A stretch of 64,000 nucleotides of DNA from Paenibacillus montaniterrae (lineage in GTDB: Bacteria; Bacillota; Bacilli; Paenibacillales; Paenibacillaceae). Of the stretch, positions 9,289-17,479 are shown in pieces. Made by a program: the position numbers and the translations under genes. The DNA lies in assembly GCF_018403185.1 (NCBI RefSeq), contig NZ_BOSE01000008.1:246561-310560 (forward strand), written 5' to 3'. The notes under the pieces are model-generated. The model saw only the letters and a program-made list of their open reading frames with translations, ran no database searches and was not told the origin of the DNA. Each line of letters starts with the position of its first letter. Within the stretch, counting starts at the first letter, position 1.

Positions 9289-9355
9289 TCATTGTAGAGT
9301 TCATCGTATTGTATGAACATTTTCATGTAGGAAATTAAGGAAGTGACAATCAATA

Positions 9356-10021
9356 ATGAAAAAGCAATTTTTAGTGGTAGGGCTAGGGAGATTCGGCAGC
9401 AGCATGACGCGCACCCTGGTGCAAAATGGTCATGAGGTGCTTGCAGTAGACAAGGATCCCGAGCTGGTGCAGGATATAGCGCCGTATGCCACACATGCCT
9501 TGCAGGCTGATTGTACAGATGAATTAGTATTGAAGGAAATTGGCGTAAGCAATTTTACACACGCGATTGTAGCAATTGGCGATGATCTTCAGGCGAGCAT
9601 TCTTGCCACCTTGATGCTCAAGGAAATGAATTTGCCAAATGTTATTGCCAAAGCGCGTGATGAAATGCACGGCAATGTGCTGCGCAAAATTGGCGCTGAC
9701 AAAATCATTTACCCTGAGCGGGATATGGCGGTTCGTCTAGCGAATCAGCTCAGCTCCAACAGCATCATTGATTATATTGAGCTTTCCGAGGAATATAATA
9801 TTGTGGAAATGCTGGCTCCTCCGGCGATGAGCGGCTTGTCCTTGCAAAAGCTGGATATCCGTGCTCGCTTCGGTTGTACGATTCTTGCGATTAAAACCGA
9901 GCATCGCATGAACGTATCTCCGCGGGCGGAGGACATCATTCAAGCTGGCAATGCCCTGCTCATTATCGGCAGCCATGAGCAAATTTCACAGCTGGAGAAG
10001 TATTATGAGCGAAAGAAATAA
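9356..10021 (+). CDS. ktrA: Potassium uptake regulatory subunit KtrA (TrkA/RCK family)
   Basis: KtrA forms an octameric ring on the cytosolic face of KtrB and gates K+ uptake by binding ATP/ADP. The 221-residue protein has an N-terminal RCK_N Rossmann fold (VGLGRFGSSM at residues 8–17, acidic DKDPE at the end of strand 2) and a C-terminal RCK_C domain (~residues 135–220, SGLSLQKLDIRARFGCTILAI). RCK_C domains of this family bind c-di-AMP, which inhibits transport; that is family knowledge. The ribosome-binding site is AAGGAAGTGA. The end overlaps ktrB by 17 bp. The gene is divergent from the yybS–gdpP operon, whose product degrades c-di-AMP. Confidence 0.93.
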   Translation: MKKQFLVVGLGRFGSSMTRTLVQNGHEVLAVDKDPELVQDIAPYATHALQADCTDELVLKEIGVSNFTHAIVAIGDDLQASILATLMLKEMNLPNVIAKARDEMHGNVLRKIGADKIIYPERDMAVRLANQLSSNSIIDYIELSEEYNIVEMLAPPAMSGLSLQKLDIRARFGCTILAIKTEHRMNVSPRAEDIIQAGNALLIIGSHEQISQLEKYYERKK

Positions 10022-11390
10022 AGCTTGGAGCAGCTCCGACTACTCTAAAAACCCGTTTAAATTTCGTAATCATTTAAGTCCGCCGCAATTTATTATTGTG
10101 ACCTTCGCGATTTTGATCGCGATCGGAACGCTGCTGCTTATGATGCCTTTTTCATCGGCAGATGGAAGCTCGATGGGATTTATCAATGCGTTCTTTATGG
10201 CTGTATCGGCAGTATGTGTGAATGGTCTTAGTGTTATTGATCTCGGTGGGGACTTTTCCTTGTTTGGACAAATAGTCGTGATGATGCTGGTTCAAATCGG
10301 GGGACTTGGCTTTATGACCATCAGCGTCATTATAGCGATTGTATTGGGAAAGCGAATTGGTCTAAAGGAGCGTCTGCTTATCCAGCAAACGACTCAAGCT
10401 TCAACCGCACAGGGGCTTGTTCGGCTTTGCATTTATATTTTTATCATCGTATTCGCCTTCGAATCAATCGCGACACTAATATTGACGCTGCATTGGCAGC
10501 CAAGCATGGGCTGGGGCACCGCTTTCTTCTACGGCATGTTTCACTCGATCTCTGCCTTCAACAACGCTGGCTTTGCACTATGGCCTGAAGGACTTGTCGC
10601 TTATGTAGGCGATCCTGTCGTCAACTTTGTCATTATAGCGCTGTTCGTTGCTGGCGGTCTTGGCTATATCGTAATCGTAGAGCTTGTTCAGAAGAGAAGA
10701 TGGAGCAAGTTTTCGCTTCATACGAAAATCGTGCTTTCCGGATCTCTAGTTATTTCAATCATTGGCTTCTGCCTGATCTTGTTGCTGGAATCTATGAATC
10801 CTGCCACCTTTACCGGGCTAACCTGGTTTGAGCGGATTCAAGCTGCCTGGTTCCAAACTCTTGTGCCGCGCAGCTCCGGCTTTAATACGATCGATATTAC
10901 AAGCATGCTCGCTGCCTCACAGTTTTTGCTTATCATTTATATGTTTATCGGTGCTGCTTCTGGCGGTACTGGCGGTGGCGTTAAAATAAATACGATCGTC
11001 GTGCTCATTTTGGTAACAATTACAACCTTTAAAGGTGGCGGACAAGTACATGCCTTCGGTCGTCGCATTCCGCAAGGCTCGCTAATGCGCGCGCTCGCGG
11101 TCGTTATGAGCTCGCTAACTGCTGTGCTGATCGTTGCGCTTGCTTTAACGATTACTGAGGATATGCTGGAGAATCATTTTTTAGAGGTGCTGTTTGAGGC
11201 GACCTCGGCCTTCAGTACAACAGGCTTGTCGATGGGACTAACTAAGGAATTAACACTGCCAGGCAAAATAATCGTATGTATCACGATGTTTGTAGGGCGA
11301 CTCGGTCCATTAACACTTGCCTATGCGCTTGCCAATCGCAAGCAGCAATCGCGTGTGGGTTACCCGGAGGATAATATTTTGATCGGTTAA
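10005..11390 (+). CDS. ktrB: Potassium uptake channel subunit KtrB (TrkH/KtrB family)
   Basis: KtrB is the membrane translocator of the Ktr K+ uptake system, built as four M1-P-M2 repeats. The 461-residue protein shows the four pore-loop glycines that line the filter: VNGLS, NNAGF, SSGF and TTGLS. The gating loop in the third repeat is small-residue rich (GAASGGTGGG). The start at 10005 (MSERNKAWSS) lies inside the end of ktrA after GGAGAAG; the frame is open further upstream but has no ribosome-binding site there. The overlap implies coupled translation, and a strong terminator follows. Confidence 0.95.
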   Translation: MSERNKAWSSSDYSKNPFKFRNHLSPPQFIIVTFAILIAIGTLLLMMPFSSADGSSMGFINAFFMAVSAVCVNGLSVIDLGGDFSLFGQIVVMMLVQIGGLGFMTISVIIAIVLGKRIGLKERLLIQQTTQASTAQGLVRLCIYIFIIVFAFESIATLILTLHWQPSMGWGTAFFYGMFHSISAFNNAGFALWPEGLVAYVGDPVVNFVIIALFVAGGLGYIVIVELVQKRRWSKFSLHTKIVLSGSLVISIIGFCLILLLESMNPATFTGLTWFERIQAAWFQTLVPRSSGFNTIDITSMLAASQFLLIIYMFIGAASGGTGGGVKINTIVVLILVTITTFKGGGQVHAFGRRIPQGSLMRALAVVMSSLTAVLIVALALTITEDMLENHFLEVLFEATSAFSTTGLSMGLTKELTLPGKIIVCITMFVGRLGPLTLAYALANRKQQSRVGYPEDNILIG

Positions 11391-11414
11391 ACCATGCACT
11401 AAAAGCTACATGAT

Positions 11415-11483
11415 GGCAAGCATTCTCACCTGTGTTGTTCTCGGAGTGCTCAGAAACGCCCTAGTGAGAATGCTTGCCTTTTT
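11415..11483 (+). terminator. Terminator after ktrAB
   Basis: A perfect 15-bp stem (GGCAAGCATTCTCAC / GTGAGAATGCTTGCC) with a long 34-base loop is followed by TTTTT, 25 bp past the ktrB stop. Confidence 0.85.
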
Positions 11484-11502
11484 AGTTTTCAGATCAACAG
11501 CA

Positions 11503-11531
11503 TTGCAATTTCGAATAAAATCACTTATTAT
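11503..11531 (+). promoter_or_regulatory. Promoter of the Rrf2 regulator gene
   Basis: TTGCAA, a 17-bp spacer and TATTAT form a good sigma-A promoter. The -10 overlaps the start of the shared motif at 11527–11550, consistent with autorepression. Confidence 0.6.
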
Positions 11532-11550
11532 GGACACCATAGGTCTATAT
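11527..11550 (+). promoter_or_regulatory. Candidate Rrf2 operator, copy 1
   Basis: This 24-bp stretch is 20/24 identical to 12086–12109 upstream of the next gene. The conserved parts are ATTATGGA at the left and ATAGGTCTATA at the right. Its placement over the -10 of the regulator gene suggests an autoregulatory site. That the Rrf2 protein binds it is inference. Confidence 0.55.
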
Positions 11551-11581
11551 TTATTCAATCTTAGTGAAGGAGGATAATCCG

Positions 11582-12067
11582 TTGCAATTTTCCAAAAGCA
11601 CCGATTATGCGCTGCATGCATTAATTCATTTGGGTCAGTCTGAGCGCAGCAACAACATTGGGATTAAGGAGCTATCCGGCACACTTGGCGTTTCCGAAAG
11701 CTATCTATCGAAAATTATGTCCAAGCTGAGACAAGACGGGATTGTTCGTGCTGTTCCCGGGGTGAATGGCGGTTATGAGCTGGCAAGGCCGGCTGATCAG
11801 ATTACATTTCTTGATGTCATTCAAGTGATTGAAGGAAGACAGCAGCTATTTACATGCTCGAATTCGCGTTCGCGTCAGCATAGCATATTAGCAGATGAGG
11901 CAGCATCAGAGCAGGATCCGAAGCATGCAGAGCGAAGTGGATGCCTGGTTGAGAAAGTAATGTTCGGCGCGGAGCAGCAGCTGTATCAATACTTGCGAGA
12001 GCATACCATTCAGACGGTATTGGACGAAGCATTTAAACGATGCAGCCATCATACAACCAAGAAGTGA
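11582..12067 (+). CDS. Rrf2 family transcriptional regulator
   Basis: Rrf2 proteins are winged-helix repressors, several of which sense iron-sulfur status, nitric oxide or oxidants. The 161-residue product begins MQFSKSTDYALHAL, and the recognition helix region is ELSGTLGVSESYLSKIMSKL (~residues 33–52) followed by the wing GVNGGYELARP. Cysteines at LFTCSN (~residue 99) and SGCLV (~residue 121) could be redox or cluster ligands, but a three-Cys cluster motif as in IscR or NsrR is not seen. The start is a TTG eight bases after AAGGAGG. The same operator-like motif precedes this gene and the next methyltransferase gene. Confidence 0.85.
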   Translation: MQFSKSTDYALHALIHLGQSERSNNIGIKELSGTLGVSESYLSKIMSKLRQDGIVRAVPGVNGGYELARPADQITFLDVIQVIEGRQQLFTCSNSRSRQHSILADEAASEQDPKHAERSGCLVEKVMFGAEQQLYQYLREHTIQTVLDEAFKRCSHHTTKK

Positions 12068-12085
12068 CTCACTTCTTGCACACTA

Positions 12086-12109
12086 ATTATGGATAATATA
12101 GGTCTATAA
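12086..12109 (+). promoter_or_regulatory. Candidate Rrf2 operator, copy 2
   Basis: Second copy of the 24-bp motif, 22 bp upstream of the methyltransferase start. It matches copy 1 at 20 of 24 positions, with ATAGGTCTATA fully conserved. The preceding 9-bp inverted repeat at 12058–12077, which includes the regulator's stop codon, lacks a T-run. Confidence 0.5.
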
Positions 12110-12130
12110 AAACAAAAAGGAGTAATGACT

Positions 12131-13018
12131 ATGAACGATTTTTTTAATTCAGCCGTATGGGAGCAAGCATGGAAGAACGATTTTGATTCTGCTGCAAGGA
12201 AGATGAGAAGGGCTGGAATCGAACCCTCCAGAGCGTTCGATCATAAGGCCGAAGCATTTAACGAGCAATCGTTTAACGAAGAAGGAAGAAAGAGAAGCAA
12301 ACGAATTATAAACTGGATTGAAGGACAAGGAGTTCAATTCGAAAATGCTTCGATTTTGGATATTGGCGCTGCCTCAGGCGTATTTTCAGTGCCATTTGCA
12401 GAGCGAGGGGCGCAAGTAACGGCCGTTGAAACCTCTCCCCCGCTAATTGAGCTGCTAGAGAATAACCTATCAGCATTCCCCGAGGGCCAAGTCAAAATTG
12501 TATCTGAAAGGTTTGAGGATATTGATGTGCAGGCTAGAGGCTGGAGCCAGGCCTTCGATCTTGTTTTTGTTTCGATGTGCCCAGTCGTTCACGATTGGGA
12601 TAGCGTGGAGAAAATCCTTCATTGCGCGAGGAAGTACTGTTATATTAGTATGCCTGCAGGTCCAGCGGAGCACAGTATCGTAAATGAAATTTGGCCGCTT
12701 ATCACTGACCAGCCCTTCCCGTCGAAACCTACAGAAATGATCTATTTGCTGCATCTGCTATATCTCAAGGGCTATGCTTATGAATCGCTAATTACGAAGG
12801 AAGCCAAAACGAAGGAAGTTTCCAGAGAAGCCACCTTAGAGGATGTGCTGACACGGCTTAGCCATCACCGTCAGTCGATCGATGAGCGGAAACGAAGCAT
12901 CATTGCCGACTACCTGGAGCAAGCCTATCCATCCGGCAAAGTAACCATTACAGAGGGCGGGCGGTTTGGCAAAGTATTGATTCGTTTGCAGGATCAAAAT
13001 ATGTATTCGAGAGCTTGA
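12131..13018 (+). CDS. Class I SAM-dependent methyltransferase
   Basis: The 295-residue protein has the SAM-binding Rossmann motif LDIGAASGVFSVPFAERGA near residues 75–93 and the acidic strand-2 end AVETSP. A long C-terminal extension after ~residue 200 carries substrate-specific sequence (WPLITDQPFPSKPTEM). The substrate cannot be told. The ATG at 12131 is preferred because it lies eight bases from GGAG; the ATG at 12125 is too close. The gene follows the Rrf2 regulator by 63 bp, on the same strand, with a copy of the same operator-like motif, so it is probably a target of that regulator. Confidence 0.8.
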   Translation: MNDFFNSAVWEQAWKNDFDSAARKMRRAGIEPSRAFDHKAEAFNEQSFNEEGRKRSKRIINWIEGQGVQFENASILDIGAASGVFSVPFAERGAQVTAVETSPPLIELLENNLSAFPEGQVKIVSERFEDIDVQARGWSQAFDLVFVSMCPVVHDWDSVEKILHCARKYCYISMPAGPAEHSIVNEIWPLITDQPFPSKPTEMIYLLHLLYLKGYAYESLITKEAKTKEVSREATLEDVLTRLSHHRQSIDERKRSIIADYLEQAYPSGKVTITEGGRFGKVLIRLQDQNMYSRA

Positions 13019-13049
13019 GGCCATATAATAAATAAATATGGATAGGTAG

Positions 13050-13100
13050 ACAAGGGCTGTCCAGCAAAACCAAAGTCCTGCACCTTTCGACAGCCCTTCT
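13050..13100. terminator. Bidirectional terminator between convergent genes
   Basis: AAGGGCTGTC (13052–13061) pairs perfectly with GACAGCCCTT (13089–13098). It sits between the plus-strand methyltransferase and minus-strand menC and probably serves both. Confidence 0.65.
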
Positions 13101-13113
13101 AGGCATGTTCACA

Positions 13114-14241
13114 TTACATCGGCTGAGCATCAGCCGCTTGTACAACCAGCTTATCGAGCGTTAAGCTGTGCAAAAACCGTTGATCAACCGCAAAGCCTAT
13201 GCCTGGCAGGTCAGGCAAGGTCACTCTGCCACCAGCTACCGTAACCTCCGGGGCAATGATATCGCGCTCCCAGTAGCGGGAGGAAGCAGAAATATCGCCA
13301 GGAAGCGTAAACCCAGGCAAGGAAGCAAGCGCCATATTATGAGCGCGGCCAATTCCAGTTTCCAGCATGCCGCCACACCATAATCGGACATTTTTTTCCT
13401 GACAAAGCTGATGAATTCGAAGCGCTTCGTTCCAGCCGCCTACCCGTCCAAGCTTCACATTAATGACACGACAGCTTTCCAGCTCAAGCGCATGCCTTGC
13501 ATCGTCATAGCTGACAATGCTTTCATCTAGGCAAATCGGGGTTTGCAGCTCTCTTTGCAGCTTGGCATGATCGATAATATCGTCTACTGCCAACGGCTGC
13601 TCGATCATAAGCAAACCAAACGCATCCAGCTTCTGCAAATGCTCCGCATCCGCCAGCGTATAAGCAGAGTTGGCATCAGCCATTAGCGCAAGCTGCGGAT
13701 AGCGTGCGCGCAGGGCGGAGATTAACGATAGGTCGCTGCCCGGCTTAATCTTTACTTTGATCCGCTCATAGCCCTGCTCAACATATTGATCAATTAGTTG
13801 AAAATAGTCGGGAATTTCCCGCTGCAAGCCAATCGCTACGCCTACCTTGGGCTGCCTGTTGACTCCGCCTACAAGCTGGTACAACGGCTTGTGCTGCTGC
13901 TTGGCGAATAAATCCCATACTGCCATCTCCAATCCTGCTTTCGCCATCGGATTGCGTCTAACACCCTTCCAGCGCCCGCTGAGCTGCTGCGGATCGTCTA
14001 ATGGCTGCTGCAGTAGAAGCGGGATAAGAAATTGCTGCAGCATATGCCATGCTCCTTGTACCGTTTCTTCGGTATACCATGGCGTTTCAAAGGCAACGCA
14101 TTCCCCCCAGCCCGACAAGCCCTGCTCATCCTGTACCTGAACAATAATGGTCTCGCGATCATGGTACGTTCCGTACGATGTAGCAAAAGGCATAACAAGC
14201 TGCATGCGAATGCGATGCAATGTAACGGCTTCAATCTTCAC
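13114..14241 (-). CDS. menC: o-Succinylbenzoate synthase
   Basis: MenC dehydrates SHCHC to o-succinylbenzoate in menaquinone biosynthesis. The 375-residue protein is an enolase-superfamily enzyme: an N-terminal capping domain (residues ~1–100), then a barrel with the base RIKVKIKPGSD, metal ligands in MADANSAYTL, MIEQPLAVDD and CLDESI, and the second lysine in INVKLGRVGG. I take the GTG at 14241 as the start (VKIEAVTLHRIR), placing it 31 bp after the menE stop. The frame runs further upstream into menE, but that part does not resemble the family. Last gene of the minus-strand men operon. Confidence 0.94.
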   Translation of the reverse strand: MKIEAVTLHRIRMQLVMPFATSYGTYHDRETIIVQVQDEQGLSGWGECVAFETPWYTEETVQGAWHMLQQFLIPLLLQQPLDDPQQLSGRWKGVRRNPMAKAGLEMAVWDLFAKQQHKPLYQLVGGVNRQPKVGVAIGLQREIPDYFQLIDQYVEQGYERIKVKIKPGSDLSLISALRARYPQLALMADANSAYTLADAEHLQKLDAFGLLMIEQPLAVDDIIDHAKLQRELQTPICLDESIVSYDDARHALELESCRVINVKLGRVGGWNEALRIHQLCQEKNVRLWCGGMLETGIGRAHNMALASLPGFTLPGDISASSRYWERDIIAPEVTVAGGRVTLPDLPGIGFAVDQRFLHSLTLDKLVVQAADAQPM

Positions 14242-14272
14242 ATGCCCCACATCCCTTGCGATTTTTGCAAAT

Positions 14273-15745
14273 TCATTGAGGAAGCAGCGCCAACAGCTCG
14301 CGGCGCAGCAGCTTGCCCGCAGCGTTGCGCGGCAGCTCGGCGACAGCATAAATCTCAGCTGGCAGCTTGTACTTCGCAAGCCTTGCCCGACAATAATCAA
14401 GCAGCTCTCCTTCAGCAAATGCCTCGCCTGCTCGCAGCACTACAAATGCGACAGGCCGTTGTCCCCAGGCTTGATCGGCAATAGCGGCAACACCTGCCTC
14501 CAAAACAGCAGGATGCCCTGCCAAAACCGCCTCGATTTCCGCCGGATATACATTTTCGCCGCCTGAAATAATTAAATCCTTGCGACGATCAAGCACATAA
14601 AGAAAGCCTTCCTGATCGACATACCCAATGTCGCCAGTATGAAGCCAGCCGTCGATAAAGCTATCTTTAGCATCCCGATTAAAGTAACCGCTTGTAACAT
14701 TGGGTCCGCGCACGACAATTTCGCCCGCTTGTCCAGTTGGAAGCTCGACTCCGCTGCTCACAATGCGCAGCTCCGACTGAAACAGCGGCTTACCCGCTGA
14801 ACCAAGCTTGCTAAGCATATATTGCGGCGACAAAGTAGCAAACTGCGAGCAGGTTTCAGTCATACCATAGGTTTGCATCACAGGTATGCCTCGCTCCACG
14901 CAAGCTTGCAGCAACGCAAGCGGGGCTGGTCCACCACCAAGCAGCATGCAGCGAAAGCTCTGCGGATAACGCGCCTCGCCCATTGCCTCCAGCATGCGTG
15001 CCAGCATATTGCTGACCACGGACATAATCGTCACGCCCTGCTCCATAATGGCGGCGTTAGCCTGCTCAGGAGCGAATTTGGGCTGCAAAACGATCGGTAT
15101 GCCGTAGATTACGCTGCGCAGCAATATAGACAGACCGCTTATATGAAAAAGCGGTACGGTGACGAGCCATTTGTCTTGCTCCGTCAAGCCAAGATTAAGC
15201 ATGGAGCCTATAGCCGAGCTCCAATGGTTGGAGTAGCTTTGCAGCACGCCCTTCGGCGCTCCAGTAGTGCCTGACGTATACATAATCGTATAGACTGCAT
15301 CGGCTGCAACGTCATGCAGCAGTCGCGTATCCACGACTGCTGCAGTATTTGATAATTCATGTATGGACAAGATTTGCAGCATGCTGTTTGCCTGCTTCAG
15401 CTCGGCTGCTATATGTGCAAAGCTGTCGCTGTAAATAAGCACGCGGCTTTGGCTGTCCTGCAGCTGATACAACAGCTCAGGCGCGGTAAGACGGGTATTG
15501 AGCGGCATAAGCATTGCGCCCGTATACGGAATGCTATGAACAAGCGCAATCAGCTCAAGGCTGCTGTCGCATAAGCAAGCAACCGTCTCCTCTGGCTGCA
15601 CGCCCATGTTCAACAGCTCTGCAGCCATGCTGCGGGAGCGCTGACGTAGCTCGGCAAAGGTAATCCGACGATTCTGCTCGCTCTCCACTGCCACTGCATC
15701 CGGCGTTAACGATGCCCGCTTCTCAAGCCATATTGGCATTCGCAT
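14273..15745 (-). CDS. menE: o-Succinylbenzoate–CoA ligase
   Basis: MenE adenylates o-succinylbenzoate and transfers it to coenzyme A. The 490-residue protein is an ANL-superfamily enzyme with the P-loop YTSGTTGAPKGV near residue 155, the adenylate-binding MQTYGMTETCSQ near 290, the hinge region DIGYVDQEGFLYVLDRRKD near 385, and the catalytic lysine in NAAGKLLRREL at the C-terminus. The start ATG lies seven bases after AAGGAGG. It follows menB by 73 bp. Confidence 0.94.
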   Translation of the reverse strand: MRMPIWLEKRASLTPDAVAVESEQNRRITFAELRQRSRSMAAELLNMGVQPEETVACLCDSSLELIALVHSIPYTGAMLMPLNTRLTAPELLYQLQDSQSRVLIYSDSFAHIAAELKQANSMLQILSIHELSNTAAVVDTRLLHDVAADAVYTIMYTSGTTGAPKGVLQSYSNHWSSAIGSMLNLGLTEQDKWLVTVPLFHISGLSILLRSVIYGIPIVLQPKFAPEQANAAIMEQGVTIMSVVSNMLARMLEAMGEARYPQSFRCMLLGGGPAPLALLQACVERGIPVMQTYGMTETCSQFATLSPQYMLSKLGSAGKPLFQSELRIVSSGVELPTGQAGEIVVRGPNVTSGYFNRDAKDSFIDGWLHTGDIGYVDQEGFLYVLDRRKDLIISGGENVYPAEIEAVLAGHPAVLEAGVAAIADQAWGQRPVAFVVLRAGEAFAEGELLDYCRARLAKYKLPAEIYAVAELPRNAAGKLLRRELLALLPQ

Positions 15746-15818
15746 AGTAAAGCCTCCTTAATTATGACTGGCTTTGATGACGATGAAATGCCGTTTTAGT
15801 GTTACCATCGTATATTTA

Positions 15819-16640
15819 TTAAGGGAAGCGAGGGAATTGGTTGAAGTCCGGCGTTCTTTTTTCCTTGAACGCATCGCGGCCTTCCTTCGCCTCGTCAGTT
15901 GTGTAATAGAGCAATGTAGCATCGCCAGCCAGCTGCTGAATGCCTGCAAGGCCATCTGTATCCGCGTTGAACGCGGCCTTTAGGAAGCGCAGCGCGGTTG
16001 GGCTTTTCGATAAAATTTCCTGGCACCATTTCACCGTTTCAGCTTCTAGCTGATCAAGCGGCACCACTGTATTGACAAGTCCCATTTCCAGCGCTTCCTG
16101 CGCATTGTATTGACGGCACAAGTACCAAATTTCACGAGCTTTTTTATGACCTACGATGCGAGCCAGATAGCCTGCGCCGTAGCCGCCATCAAAGCTGCCG
16201 ACAACTGGACCAGTTTGTCCGAAGCGCGCGTTGTCCGCGGCAATCGTCAAGTCGCATACAATGTGCAGCACATGCCCGCCGCCGATTGCGTAACCTGCAA
16301 CCATCGCGATAACCGGTTTTGGAATTGTACGAATCAAGCGCTGCAAATCAAGCACATTAAGACGAGGAATTTGATCTTCGCCAACATATCCGCCATGACC
16401 GCGAACCTTTTGGTCGCCGCCAGAGCAGAACGCCAAATCTCCTGCACCCGTCAAAATGATAACGCCAATGCTCGCATCATCACGAGCCCAAGCAAATGCA
16501 TCAATTAGCTCTGAAACCGTTTTTGGACGGAAAGCGTTGCGAACCTCTGGACGATTAATCGTAATCTTGGCCATTCCTTCATAGGTTTCATAAATAATAT
16601 CTTCGTATTCTCCTTGCTTCACCCAAGGTACTACTGACAT
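15819..16640 (-). CDS. menB: 1,4-Dihydroxy-2-naphthoyl-CoA synthase
   Basis: MenB cyclises o-succinylbenzoyl-CoA to DHNA-CoA. The 273-residue protein is a crotonase-fold enzyme. It shows the oxyanion-hole segment AFCSGGDQKVRG, GYAIGGGHVLHIVCDLTIA, GQTGPVVGSFDGGYG with the family-typical Gly that goes with bicarbonate dependence, and the C-terminal KRTPDFNQFPRFP. The start follows AAGGAAGGTG. The gene begins 2 bp after the menH stop. Confidence 0.97.
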   Translation of the reverse strand: MSVVPWVKQGEYEDIIYETYEGMAKITINRPEVRNAFRPKTVSELIDAFAWARDDASIGVIILTGAGDLAFCSGGDQKVRGHGGYVGEDQIPRLNVLDLQRLIRTIPKPVIAMVAGYAIGGGHVLHIVCDLTIAADNARFGQTGPVVGSFDGGYGAGYLARIVGHKKAREIWYLCRQYNAQEALEMGLVNTVVPLDQLEAETVKWCQEILSKSPTALRFLKAAFNADTDGLAGIQQLAGDATLLYYTTDEAKEGRDAFKEKRTPDFNQFPRFP

Positions 16641-16642
16641 GC

Positions 16643-17467
16643 TTACACCTTCCTTATCTGATCTAAAAATCTCATTACTATTGTATCAAATAATTGCGGC
16701 TGTTCCATATGTACATTATGTCCAGCTTCTGAAACAAGCTCTAGCTCCGCACAAGGCAGCCGCTGCTGCATGGCTTGCGCAATATCACAGTATTTGCTGT
16801 CTAGTCTGCCGGCGATCAGCTGCACAGGTATCGTTAACTGGTGCAGCTGCTCCCACCAGGAAGGCTGCTGGCCAGTTCCTATGCCGCGCAAGCTTTGCGC
16901 CAAGCCAAACGGGTTATTGCCCAGCCTGGCTTCATGCAGCTGCTGACGAGCGGCTGCGGGCAGCTTTTGCAGCGAGGCAAACAATGGCAAGCTGCCCCAA
17001 TATTCGGCAAACCATGCAATGCCCTGCTGCTCGATCCGCGCTGCCAATGCATCATCACTCGCTCTGCGCGCCGCTCGCTCTTCTTCCGACGCTAACCCGG
17101 GCGAGCTGCTTTCCAGGATGAGCGAGCATGCTTTGCCTCCTGCCAGCATCGCGAACGACAGCGCAATCCGTCCGCCCATTGAGTAACCAAGCACATGGGC
17201 CGACTCTATTCTGAAATGCTCAAGCACCTGCTCTATATCCTTTACGGTTTGCTGCGTGCTGTAGCGTTCTGCTTGCTCTGGCGCAGAAGTACCGCCATGA
17301 CCAAGCATATCAAGCAAAATGAGCTGGTAACGGCTCGCCCAGCGCTCAATAAAAGGCTGCCACTGCCGCTGAGAGCCTGAAAATCCATGAATAAGCAGCA
17401 GCGGCTCCCCCGCCCCTGCACCGGCTATATTGACCTCATACTGTACGTCTCGAATATCCAGCTTCAT
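16643..17467 (-). CDS. menH: SHCHC synthase (MenH), alpha/beta hydrolase fold
   Basis: MenH removes pyruvate from SEPHCHC to give SHCHC. The 274-residue alpha/beta hydrolase has the oxyanion motif LIHGFSGSQRQW near residue 26, the nucleophile elbow GYSMGGR near residue 95, and the catalytic histidine in SEAGHNVHMEQP near residue 250. Its identity rests partly on position between menD and menB, where MenH is found in Bacillales. The start follows GAAGGTGA, 12 bp after the menD stop. Confidence 0.92.
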   Translation of the reverse strand: MKLDIRDVQYEVNIAGAGAGEPLLLIHGFSGSQRQWQPFIERWASRYQLILLDMLGHGGTSAPEQAERYSTQQTVKDIEQVLEHFRIESAHVLGYSMGGRIALSFAMLAGGKACSLILESSSPGLASEEERAARRASDDALAARIEQQGIAWFAEYWGSLPLFASLQKLPAAARQQLHEARLGNNPFGLAQSLRGIGTGQQPSWWEQLHQLTIPVQLIAGRLDSKYCDIAQAMQQRLPCAELELVSEAGHNVHMEQPQLFDTIVMRFLDQIRKV

Positions 17468-17479
17468 GCTTGTTCACCT

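Noticed and set aside
9134..9355. Possible ydaO-type c-di-AMP riboswitch upstream of ktrA
   Set aside because: The gap is AT-rich and lacks the conserved core sequences and stems of that class; only a plain promoter and ribosome-binding site are visible.
14242..14418. N-terminal extension of menC into the menE coding region
   Set aside because: The extension is Cys- and Arg-rich shadow sequence of menE; the GTG at 14241 gives the correct family start and length.
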